Assembly (NCBI RefSeq): GCF_023204835.1
Contig: NZ_CP096270.1
Coordinates: 3,105,528-3,169,527, forward strand
Direction: 5' to 3'
Length of the DNA stretch: 64,000 nucleotides
Source of the DNA: Salinarchaeum laminariae
Lineage (GTDB): Archaea; Halobacteriota; Halobacteria; Halobacteriales; Salinarchaeaceae
In this document: positions 29,979-37,555 of the stretch, piece after piece
Layout: each line of letters starts with the position of its first letter
Position numbering within the stretch: the first letter of the stretch is position 1
The notes under the pieces: generated by a model
What the model saw: only the letters and a program-made list of their open reading frames with translations
Database searches by the model: none
What the model was told of the DNA's origin: nothing
Made by a program: the position numbers and the translations under genes

Positions 29979-30431
29979 TCACGTGTCGAGTTCGTCGTCG
30001 AGGCGCTCGCGCTCGTCAGCGAGATCGACTGGCCCCCAGGACTCGACCTCGTAGCTGCGATCGAGGAGCGACTCGCAGGCAGACCGATCGCCGGCCTCGA
30101 TCGCCGCGTCGACCTCCGCCTCGAAACGTTCGGCGACGGTCGCTGCGACGGCGTCGCGATCGACGTTGCGCCGGCCGACGTCGAGGATGTGGGGGAGGTC
30201 TTCGGCACCGTCTGGAAGCGTCGGGAAGGCAGACGGGCCGGGGACGAGCCGCCCGTCGTGGTCGATCAGGGCGTAGGCGTCGATCGCGTCGTCGATCGCT
30301 GAATCGACGGCGCCAGCAGAGAGCTCCTCTCCCCGGCGGAACGCCGTCTCCGAGCACGCGCGCTCCAGCTCCTCACGCTCGAGCGCGCCGAACGTATCGA
30401 CCATCCCCGCGAGTTCGTCCGGCCCGAACAT
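29979..30431 (-). CDS. DUF7109 family haloarchaeal protein
   Basis: A 150-residue acidic, largely helical protein starting MFGPDELAGMVDTFGALEREELERACSE. It contains RRGEELSAGAVDSAIDDAIDAYALIDHDG and no membrane segment. I recall it as the DUF7109 family of haloarchaea, of unknown function; the helical pattern with a central basic stretch could suit protein or nucleic-acid binding. First gene of a minus-strand run with the Nudix gene (~110-bp gap), divergent from the pilin genes. Confidence 0.75.
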   Translation of the reverse strand: MFGPDELAGMVDTFGALEREELERACSETAFRRGEELSAGAVDSAIDDAIDAYALIDHDGRLVPGPSAFPTLPDGAEDLPHILDVGRRNVDRDAVAATVAERFEAEVDAAIEAGDRSACESLLDRSYEVESWGPVDLADERERLDDELDT

Positions 30432-30587
30432 ACCCGTTCGTCACAGTCACGCGGGATGAATCCAGCGCTCGGACCGGAGAGTGACCGGGGTGCCCGCCGT
30501 ACCTGCGCACTAGACGTGAACGCGACCCCACTGCTTCCGTGGCTCGCACCACGAAACATTAGTACCACCGTCTCATTGTCACCGACG

Positions 30588-31025
30588 ATGCGCCGTAATC
30601 GGTTCCGACCTGGCGACGACGCCGTTTCCCCAGTCGTCGGCGTCGTGTTGCTCGTCGGAATCGCGGTTCTTCTCACCGGCTCGATCGCCGTGTTCGTGCT
30701 CGGATTCGGCCCCGGTGAGCCAGCCCCCGAGACCGAGATTCAGTTCCACCAGGAAGACGGCAACGTCACGATCACGATGGTGGAGCCGGCGGGCGTTTCG
30801 GCGGATGAGATTAAAATTCAGCTCAATGGAAATAGGGCCTGTACCAAGAACGGCGGCTCCTGGTCCGGGGGGCTCGATCCCGCAGATTCGATCACTGTCC
30901 ACGGTGGTTCGATCGGCAGCTGCTCAGCCGGATCGTCAGTCAGCCCTGACTCTGAAGTTCGCGTCATCTGGGAGTCCTCGAGTGGCGGTGGCTCCGAGAT
31001 CCTCGGCAGCTACGAGACGAGCTGA
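30588..31025 (+). CDS. Type IV pilin-like protein with class III signal peptide
   Basis: A 145-residue surface protein. The N-terminus MRRNRFRPGDDAVSPVVGVVLLVGIAV has a short basic leader, the PibD processing region (DDAVSPVVG) and a hydrophobic helix (~12-40). The mature part is a beta-rich domain of DUF1628 type with two Cys (CTKNG and GSC) and ends VRVIWESSSGGGSEIL. Such pilins assemble into adhesion fibres. The ATG at 30588 is set by the leader; the longer frame is not plausible. First of three related genes. Confidence 0.88.
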   Translation: MRRNRFRPGDDAVSPVVGVVLLVGIAVLLTGSIAVFVLGFGPGEPAPETEIQFHQEDGNVTITMVEPAGVSADEIKIQLNGNRACTKNGGSWSGGLDPADSITVHGGSIGSCSAGSSVSPDSEVRVIWESSSGGGSEILGSYETS

Positions 31026-31078
31026 CCATCTGGTCGGCCACGACAGATATATGTGGGGCTCCGCTATCTCGGGCCGAG

Positions 31079-31531
31079 ATGGAGCTACGCGCCCTGTCCC
31101 GCGACGACGACGCCATCTCGTCGGTCCTTGGCGTCGTGTTGATGGTCGCGGTAACGATCATCCTCGCCGCGGTCATCGGGACGTTCGTGCTGGGCATCGG
31201 GAGCGAGCTCACGGACTCCAGTCCATCGGCAAGCTGGGAGTTCAGCGAGAACGTGAACGCATCGGCGTCGAACAGCACTGTCACCATCCTCCACGCCAGT
31301 GGGGAGAAGGTCGACGCATCGACCCTCGAAGTGACGATTGGTGGCAAGACTGCCTACGCCGACGGCAATGAGAAGAACGGCTACTCGGTCAATGACGACA
31401 ACTGGGGAGACCCAGTGACGGCGAGCGATAGGCTCGTCATCAAGGGGAACGATATGGACGGCAAGATGGTCCGCCTCTACTGGAGTAACGGTGACTCCTC
31501 GAGCATCCTCGCCGACGAGCGGCTCGGATAG
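31079..31531 (+). CDS. Type IV pilin-like protein with class III signal peptide
   Basis: A 150-residue protein with leader MELRALSRDDDAISSVLGVVLMVAV, a PibD-type processing site (DDDAISSVLG) and a hydrophobic helix (~14-42). The mature domain is Ser/Asn/Asp-rich and ends VRLYWSNGDSSSILADE, echoing the preceding pilin. A TATA-like AGATATATG (31046-31054) ~26 bp before the ATG suggests its own leaderless transcript despite the 53-bp gap to the gene before. Probably a minor or alternative pilin. Confidence 0.88.
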   Translation: MELRALSRDDDAISSVLGVVLMVAVTIILAAVIGTFVLGIGSELTDSSPSASWEFSENVNASASNSTVTILHASGEKVDASTLEVTIGGKTAYADGNEKNGYSVNDDNWGDPVTASDRLVIKGNDMDGKMVRLYWSNGDSSSILADERLG

Positions 31532-31626
31532 GTGCCAGCCCGCGAATCGCTTCGGAGCGGGGCACGACCACCGGGCTCGGCACGAACGCTTTTTCCGCGC
31601 CTCGCCCAACGGACCAGAGAGCCCTC

Positions 31627-32040
31627 GTGTTCGACGATCCCGAACGGTTTCCCAGCGGCGTTCCGGTGGCGAGAGTCGTGCTCGTCGTCTGTATCGTGGT
31701 CGCCGGAGCGCTCGTGGTCGCAACGTACGCCGGCGTGCTGGCCGACCAGTATCGCGGCAGCCCGACGCCGCAGGCGAGCTTCGCATTCGACTACGACGAC
31801 CGGACGGAGACGCTTACCGTACAACACCGCGCTGGTGACGAGATCGACGGCGAGTTCCTCTACGTCGTGGTCGACAACCGAACCGCAACCAACTTCTCCG
31901 CCTACGAGACCGTCACCTCCGGCGATTCGGTCGCGATTGCGGACGTGAGCCGGGGTGACGTCGTCCGCGTCGTCTGGTGGAGCGGCATTCGGTACTCGGA
32001 GCTGGCTCGTTGGGGAGGGCAGGGCGCACCAGCAGGCTAG
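31627..32040 (+). CDS. Membrane-anchored pilin-like protein
   Basis: A 137-residue protein read from GTG ([11 protein letters not shown]...). One N-terminal membrane helix (~16-38, [23 protein letters not shown]) is followed by a beta-rich domain ending [17 protein letters not shown]. The C-terminal VRVVW-x-S pattern matches the two pilins upstream, but the DDAVS-type processing site is missing, so it may stay membrane-anchored or act as a tip or assembly partner. No family is named. The start is the weakest part of this call. Confidence 0.7.
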   Translation: MFDDPERFPSGVPVARVVLVVCIVVAGALVVATYAGVLADQYRGSPTPQASFAFDYDDRTETLTVQHRAGDEIDGEFLYVVVDNRTATNFSAYETVTSGDSVAIADVSRGDVVRVVWWSGIRYSELARWGGQGAPAG

Positions 32041-32102
32041 CGCGGCCGCCGAGTACGGTCCGACGCCGTGGCGCTTTTGCACCCACCCGGGGAACGCAGC
32101 GT

Positions 32103-32669
32103 ATGGACAGGCTGCAGGCGTCGTTGCGCGACGCACCGATCGTCGAGAAGGACGGCTACCACTACTTCGTCCACCCGGTGAGCGACGGCGTCCCCACGCT
32201 CGATCCCGCGCTCCTCCGGGAGATCACCGTCAAGATCGTCCGGAAGGCCGAGCTGGCGGACGTCGACAAGATCGTTACGCCCGCGGCGATGGGTATCCAC
32301 ATCTCCACGGCCCTCTCGCTGGCGACCGACGTCCCGCTCGTCGTCATCCGCAAACGAGAGTACGGGCTCGAGGGCGAGACCCCGCTCCACCAGGAGACAG
32401 GGTACGGCGAGAGCCAGATGTTCGTCAACGACGTCCACGCCGACGAGCGCGTGGTCGTCATCGACGACGTGCTCTCGACGGGTGGCACGCTCTCGGCGGT
32501 GCTCGGCGCGCTGGAGGAGATCGGCGCGGAGGTCGTCGACACCGTCGCCGTCATCAAGAAGGTCGGCGGCGTGACAGAGCTGGACGACGACCAGGACGTG
32601 AAGACGCTCGTGAACGTGGACGTCGTCGACGGCGAGGTCGTGATCGTCGACGAGAACGGCGACGGATAG
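32103..32669 (+). CDS. hpt: Hypoxanthine/guanine phosphoribosyltransferase-like protein
   Basis: A 188-residue purine-salvage enzyme that transfers phosphoribose from PRPP to a purine base. The PRPP loop [21 protein letters not shown] is at ~119-139, with upstream [15 protein letters not shown] and the flexible loop [14 protein letters not shown]. This is the archaeal Hpt/Apt-like subgroup; base preference cannot be read from sequence. ATG at 32103; the frame is open upstream into the pilin-like gene, but no likeness supports extension. Confidence 0.9.
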   Translation: MDRLQASLRDAPIVEKDGYHYFVHPVSDGVPTLDPALLREITVKIVRKAELADVDKIVTPAAMGIHISTALSLATDVPLVVIRKREYGLEGETPLHQETGYGESQMFVNDVHADERVVVIDDVLSTGGTLSAVLGALEEIGAEVVDTVAVIKKVGGVTELDDDQDVKTLVNVDVVDGEVVIVDENGDG

Positions 32670-32713
32670 CAGATCGCCGATCCGGGAATCAGTGGGATCC
32701 CGGAATCGGACCG

Positions 32714-33937
32714 TCACTCCTCGTTCTGCGGGCTGCTCGGATGGTACTCCGTATCGTACTCGCCCGCGTCGCCGTCGAGACGGTCCGGATTGATCCGACC
32801 GCCAAGCAGCATGAAGTCGAGGATCGTGCAGTAGAACAGTGCCTCGACGACGGGGACGGCGCGGGGCGGCAGCGATGGGTCGTGCCGGCCGGTGACCTGG
32901 ATCGTCTTCTCCTCGCCAGTCTCCCAGTCGACGGTCGTCTGCTCTTTGGGAATCGAGACGGGCGCGTGCCAGGAAATCTCGCCATAGATCGGCTCGCCGG
33001 TGGTGATGCCACCCTGGAGCCCGCCGTGATCGTTGCCAACGGGAACCGGATCGCCCTCCCCGGCGACGACCTCGTCGCCGCGCACGCCGTCGCCGGAGAC
33101 GCCCGATGCGTCGCCGTCCGGATCGTAGGCCTCCCAGCCCTCGTTGCGATCGTGGCCCTTCACCGAGCGGGCCGCCTTCCCGAGGCCGTACTCGAAGGAC
33201 GTCGTCGCGGGGATCGAGAACACCATCTGCCCGAGTCGGGCAGCGAAGCTGTCGAAGCGCGGGGAACCGAGCCCGCGCGGGACGCCGCGGCACTCGAAGT
33301 AGACGGAGCCACCGACGGAGTCGCCGTGCTGTTGGACCTCCTCGAGGTGGTCGCGCATCTCCTCGGCGGTCTCGGGATCCGCACAGCGGACTTCGTTTTC
33401 CTCCGTATGTTCGAGTATCTCCTCCCAGGTGACCGGCGGGGCCTCTATTCCATCGATCTGGTTGACGTGGGCCTTCACAGTCACGTCGTAGTCGGACTGG
33501 TCGAGCACCGCCTTCGCGATCGCGCCGGCGGCGACCCAGTTGACGGTCTCCCGGGCGGAGGAGCGCCCGCCACCGCCCCAGTTCCTCGTACCGAACTTGG
33601 CCGAGTACGTGTAGTCGCCGTGGGAGGGCCGGGGCGCCGTGACGAACGGCTCGTACTTGCCCGAGCGCGCGTCCTTGTTCTGGATAACCAGCCCGATCGG
33701 CGTCCCCGTGGTGTACCCCTCCAGCGTCCCGGAGTTGATCGTGACCTCGTCGGGCTCGCCGCGGCTGGTCGTGATCATCGACTGGCCAGGCTTGCGCCGG
33801 TCGAGTTCGCGCTGGATTCGCTCTTCGTCGATCTCGACGCCAGCGGGACAGCCCGAGACGGTGCAGCCCATCGCCTCGCCGTGGCTCTCGCCGTAGGTGG
33901 TCACCTGAAACAGGCGACCGAACGAGTTCCCGTTCAT
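32714..33937 (-). CDS. aroC: Chorismate synthase
   Basis: A 407-residue FMN-dependent enzyme that eliminates phosphate from EPSP to give chorismate. Classic motifs are FQVTTYGESHG (~9-19), RRKPGQSMITTSRGEPD, PRPSHGDYTYSAKFG and NWGGGGRSSARETVNWVAAGAIAKA, then GNDHGGLQGGITTGEPI and the C-terminal GRHDPSLPPRAVPVVEA. An acidic stretch is inserted near residue 275. ATG 33937 gives the canonical MNGNSFGRLF start; the 23-codon extension is unlikely. Supplies the substrate that eventually reaches TyrA. Confidence 0.97.
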   Translation of the reverse strand: MNGNSFGRLFQVTTYGESHGEAMGCTVSGCPAGVEIDEERIQRELDRRKPGQSMITTSRGEPDEVTINSGTLEGYTTGTPIGLVIQNKDARSGKYEPFVTAPRPSHGDYTYSAKFGTRNWGGGGRSSARETVNWVAAGAIAKAVLDQSDYDVTVKAHVNQIDGIEAPPVTWEEILEHTEENEVRCADPETAEEMRDHLEEVQQHGDSVGGSVYFECRGVPRGLGSPRFDSFAARLGQMVFSIPATTSFEYGLGKAARSVKGHDRNEGWEAYDPDGDASGVSGDGVRGDEVVAGEGDPVPVGNDHGGLQGGITTGEPIYGEISWHAPVSIPKEQTTVDWETGEEKTIQVTGRHDPSLPPRAVPVVEALFYCTILDFMLLGGRINPDRLDGDAGEYDTEYHPSSPQNEE

Positions 33938-33960
33938 GTCGGTTCGATCGGGGGCGGGGG

Positions 33961-33970
33961 CATTTATCCT
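33961..33970 (-). promoter_or_regulatory. TATA-like promoter element of aroC
   Basis: On the minus strand AGGATAAATG lies 24-33 bp upstream of the aroC ATG, with a G/C-rich run between, as expected for a leaderless haloarchaeal transcript. It supports the choice of 33937 as the start. Confidence 0.6.
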
Positions 33971-34088
33971 TTGTATTCGACCGGACGGCGGCGCGTCACG
34001 GCACACGTGACCGACCGGTTCACTGAGACGTTGCCGCAGGTCGGAGAGTTATCCCAGAGCCCGTCGATCACCACGTACTGATTCGCCG

Positions 34089-35075
34089 ATGGTCACCACG
34101 CTCAAGAACACCGACTACGCACACGTTCGTGGGTTCAACTACCAGCCCAGCCACGCGAGCCACGGACTCGAGATCTGGGGCACCGACTTCCAGCCGAGCC
34201 TCATGCGGAAGGAGCTCTGGATCGGCACACAGCACTTCCCCGGCATGAACACGGTTCGTCTCTGGCTCTCACACGACGCCTATCTCCGCTTCCCCGACCG
34301 GATGCCCGAGCGCGTCGGCGAGGTGCTCGACATGGGCGCCGACTACGACGTCGAGTTCATCGTCACGTTGTTCAACGGCTGGAGCAGCTATCCGCAACTC
34401 GGCGGGCTCCATCCCCAGTCGCTCCGGGAGTGGTCCGATGGGGCGCTGTACCGGGAGGCGTTCGAGCCCTACGTCGACAGGATCCTCGGCGAGTACGCAG
34501 ACCACGAGCACGTCCTGTTGTGGGACCTCTGTAACGAACCACTGCTCTCCGTGCAGAATCGCGACGGCCTGGCCGATCTCGAGGTCGACCGATCGCTCGT
34601 CGTCTACCGGTTCCTCGAGCAGGTCTACGAGCAGGTGCTCTCACACGACCCGACCGCGCCGACGACCGTCGGCACGATGGGGAACCCCGTCGCCGTCGAG
34701 CTGTTCGAGCCGATCGCCGAGGTGCTCTCGACGCATCCCTACTACGCCTGGAACCGGGGCGACACGCCGGAGGGCCTCGGGGAGACGCTCGACGAGATCG
34801 TCGGCTTCGCGAACGCCGTCGAGAAGCCCCTGCTCGCTACGGAGACTGGATGGGGCGCACTCGACGACGAGAAGCGCGCGAAGATCCTCGACGTCGAACT
34901 CTCCGCACTCGACGACCGAAATATCGGCTTCACCGCCCACCTGCTCCACAACACGCTGGTCGCCGACGGTCACCGCGAAGGGTACGGGCCGATCTACGAC
35001 GCCGGGAACATGTCCTTCGTCGATCGGGACGGCTCGCTTCGCTCACATCACGGCGTGTTCAACGACTACTGCTGA
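34089..35075 (+). CDS. GH5-like glycoside hydrolase (clan GH-A)
   Basis: A 328-residue TIM-barrel hydrolase without signal peptide, so probably cytosolic. The acid/base Glu150 lies in WDLCNEPLL and the nucleophile Glu252 in LATETGWG. Other clan A signs are VRGFNYQPS, TVRLWLSHDAYLRF and THPYYAW. It resembles cellulase/mannanase family 5 or the catalytic domain of GH2, but the substrate is unknown. The MFS transporter ~110 bp downstream on the same strand might import its substrate. Confidence 0.83.
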   Translation: MVTTLKNTDYAHVRGFNYQPSHASHGLEIWGTDFQPSLMRKELWIGTQHFPGMNTVRLWLSHDAYLRFPDRMPERVGEVLDMGADYDVEFIVTLFNGWSSYPQLGGLHPQSLREWSDGALYREAFEPYVDRILGEYADHEHVLLWDLCNEPLLSVQNRDGLADLEVDRSLVVYRFLEQVYEQVLSHDPTAPTTVGTMGNPVAVELFEPIAEVLSTHPYYAWNRGDTPEGLGETLDEIVGFANAVEKPLLATETGWGALDDEKRAKILDVELSALDDRNIGFTAHLLHNTLVADGHREGYGPIYDAGNMSFVDRDGSLRSHHGVFNDYC

Positions 35076-35187
35076 ACCGCGACCAGCCTCGCCACCCGTG
35101 GCGTCGATCGGATCGCCGAAAGCGGAACGCCCAAGCGGCGGCCACGGTTCGGGCCGAACAGACGCACGCCGCCGACACCGACGTTCC

Positions 35188-36459
35188 ATGAACACGACGA
35201 CCCGCCGGACCATCGGCCGGTACGACGCCCTACTACTGGCCTCGCTGCTCTGGTTTCTCGCGAAGCTGTTGCGCTACGCCTTCCCGCCGCTCCTCGAGAC
35301 GCTGGGAGCGGAGTACGACGTCTCGACGGCAGCGCTCGGGTCAGCGTTCACCGCGTTCATGCTGGTTTACGCTGCGGTGCAGTTCCCCTCCGGCGTGCTC
35401 GCGGATCGGATCGGTCCCGTCCGCGTGCTCGTTGCCGGCGCCCTCATTGCGGCGGTCGGAGCGTTCGCGGTCGTCGTCTCGGGGCCGTTTCTCGCACTCG
35501 TCGGCGCGATGATCTTCCTCGGGCTGGGCACCGGCGCGCACAAAACCGTCGCAATCGGGCTGCTCACCAGAGTCTACCCCGCCCGGAGCGGGCGGGCGCT
35601 CGGCGTTCACGACACCTTCGGGACGTTCGGCGGCGTTCTGGCGCCCGCGATCGTCGCCATGCTGCTCGCCTCGAGCGTCGGAGATTGGCGCGCGCTCTTT
35701 CTCGTCGGGGGCGGCGTCGCCGTCCTGCTTGCGGGAGCCACCGCGGTCCGGGTCCCACGGCATCTCCACGGAGCCGACAGCGCGGCTGGCGATCCCTCGG
35801 ACGACCATCCTTCCGACGGGACGAGCACCGAACCCGCCGACGGAACCGCTCATGGACCTGGGCTCGCCGCCTACGCCGCGCCGTTCCGCGATCCCGGCGT
35901 CGCCGGCTTCGTCGCGCTGACGCTCTGCTTTTCCTTCGCCTACAGCGGCGTCGTCGCCTTCCTTCCCCTCTATCTGGCCCGCGTGGCCGGCGCGTCGACG
36001 ACGACCGCGAGCCTGCTCTACGGACTGCTCTTCGCCGTCAGCGTCGTCCAGCTTGGAACCGGCGAGCTCAGCGATCGGGTCGGGCGGCTCTCGGTGATCC
36101 TGGCGACGATCGGACTCGCGACGGTGGCGCTCGTGGCACTCGTTCTGGTCCCCGACGTCGGCCCGGAGATCGCTGGGGTTCCGATGGGTACGGCCGTCGT
36201 GGTCGCTGCGTTCGGAATCGGGAGTCACGGCTTCCGGCCGGTCAGAGCGGCTCACCTCGAATCGATCCTGCCCGAAGCGCTGGCCGGCGGCGGTCTCGGC
36301 GCAGTCCGCACAGCGCTGATGGGCGCCGCAGCAGTCTCACCGGCCGTCGTCGGTATCGTCGCCGACAGTGCGAGCTTCCGAGCGGCCTTCGCCCTGCTGC
36401 TCGTCGCGCTGGCCGCTGCGTTGGTACTGGCCGCTTCTCTGTGGAGAAGTGATCGATAA
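35188..36459 (+). CDS. MFS transporter
   Basis: A 423-residue transporter with about 12 helices. After MNTTTRRTIGRYDALLLASLLW, the first six helices contain GVLADRIGPVRVL (motif A between helices 2 and 3), and a central loop of ~45 residues is rich in Asp, Ser and Thr (~190-240). The second half repeats with GELSDRVGRLSVIL. The best fit is a general MFS permease (nitrate/sugar-type not distinguishable). The start is placed just before the first basic stretch. Substrate may relate to the glycosidase upstream. Confidence 0.85.
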   Translation: MNTTTRRTIGRYDALLLASLLWFLAKLLRYAFPPLLETLGAEYDVSTAALGSAFTAFMLVYAAVQFPSGVLADRIGPVRVLVAGALIAAVGAFAVVVSGPFLALVGAMIFLGLGTGAHKTVAIGLLTRVYPARSGRALGVHDTFGTFGGVLAPAIVAMLLASSVGDWRALFLVGGGVAVLLAGATAVRVPRHLHGADSAAGDPSDDHPSDGTSTEPADGTAHGPGLAAYAAPFRDPGVAGFVALTLCFSFAYSGVVAFLPLYLARVAGASTTTASLLYGLLFAVSVVQLGTGELSDRVGRLSVILATIGLATVALVALVLVPDVGPEIAGVPMGTAVVVAAFGIGSHGFRPVRAAHLESILPEALAGGGLGAVRTALMGAAAVSPAVVGIVADSASFRAAFALLLVALAAALVLAASLWRSDR

Positions 36460-36481
36460 AGACGGGTGGCGAGGTAGCGAT

Positions 36482-37555
36482 CTACGCGCCGTCGCCGAGA
36501 ATCGCACCGACGTCGGCGTGATCGCCGAGCAGCCCCTGCATCCGCTTGACGGCCTCGGGATCGCGCGTCCGGCCGCCACTGACGACTTCCTCCGCTCGAT
36601 CGATCGTCGTGAGCGTATCCGTCTGTACGAGCACGATCGGGACGCCCTTCTCCTCGGCCGCGCCGACGACCGCGCTGGAGGGGCGGTGGCCGCCGGTCAG
36701 GATCAGGCAGTTGACGCCCGGTGCCTCGAGCGCGGCCGTCTGGACGTCCGAGCGGTCACCGCCGGTGATGACCGCCGCGTCGCGGGTCCGCCGGAAGTGC
36801 CGAAGTGCGGAGTCAGCGCCCATCGCACCGACGGAGAACCGCTCGACGTAGTCGTCCGTCGGGGCATTCGTCAGCACGCGCGCACCGAGTTCGTCGGCGA
36901 GGTCGCCGACGGTCACGCCCGCGAGCTCCTGCACGCGGGGGATCGCCCCCAGTACGGGGACGTCGCGTTCCTCGAGGAAGGGCACGGCGTCCTCTTCGAG
37001 CCCGTCGAACGCAGTGTCGTCGACGGCGTTGAACAGGACGCCGCGAAGGCGATCCTGGCCGACGGTGTCCACGGCAGCGAGCACGTCGTCGAGATCGCCG
37101 GGGTCGTCGTAGCCCGCGATGACGAGCACGTCGGCGTCGACGTACTCCGCGACGTCGGCGTCGGTCAGATCGACGATGCCACCCGTGGTGAGGGTGCCAC
37201 CGCCCTCGAGGAACATCCGGTCGGCATCGGCGGCGAGGTTGCCAAAGTGCTCCTCGACCTGGGCGCGGAGATCCGCCGCATCGGCCTGCCCGCGCACCGC
37301 CTGCTCGACGAACGTCGGCGAGTAGACGACGGGCTCCATCTCGTGCATCTCGGCTTCGAAGTCCAGCAGCTCGCGGGCCAGCATCGGATCCTCGTCGAGG
37401 GTCTTGCCCACGCGGCTGCGCAGGCGGGTGCCCTTGGGTTTCATGTAGCCGACGGCCTCGTCGCGGTCGCGGGCGTGGAGCCCGAGCGCGATCGTGATCG
37501 CCGTCTTGCCGGTGCCGTCCGCGAGCGCCGTGACGAGTAGGGTGTCGTCGCTCAT
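36482..37555 (-). CDS. BioD-like P-loop / DRTGG domain protein (phosphotransacetylase-associated type)
   Basis: A 357-residue protein. The N-terminal half is a BioD/MinD-like P-loop domain starting LLVTALADGTGKTAITIAL (~6-24) with a KPKGTR follow-on. The C-terminal half has the DRTGG-type fold (TNAPTDDYVERFSVGAMGADSAL, ITGGDRSDVQTAAL, LILTGGHRPSS). The same module is the N-terminal, regulatory part of some bacterial phosphotransacetylases, but the catalytic Pta domain is absent. Its 4-bp overlap with the ADP-forming acyl-CoA synthetase gene points to control of acetyl-CoA/acetate metabolism. Confidence 0.85.
   Translation of the reverse strand: MSDDTLLVTALADGTGKTAITIALGLHARDRDEAVGYMKPKGTRLRSRVGKTLDEDPMLARELLDFEAEMHEMEPVVYSPTFVEQAVRGQADAADLRAQVEEHFGNLAADADRMFLEGGGTLTTGGIVDLTDADVAEYVDADVLVIAGYDDPGDLDDVLAAVDTVGQDRLRGVLFNAVDDTAFDGLEEDAVPFLEERDVPVLGAIPRVQELAGVTVGDLADELGARVLTNAPTDDYVERFSVGAMGADSALRHFRRTRDAAVITGGDRSDVQTAALEAPGVNCLILTGGHRPSSAVVGAAEEKGVPIVLVQTDTLTTIDRAEEVVSGGRTRDPEAVKRMQGLLGDHADVGAILGDGA

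Noticed and set aside
31955..34081. 708-residue plus-strand frame spanning hpt and aroC
   Set aside because: Crosses two real genes in a different frame and strand and has low-complexity Arg/Gly composition.
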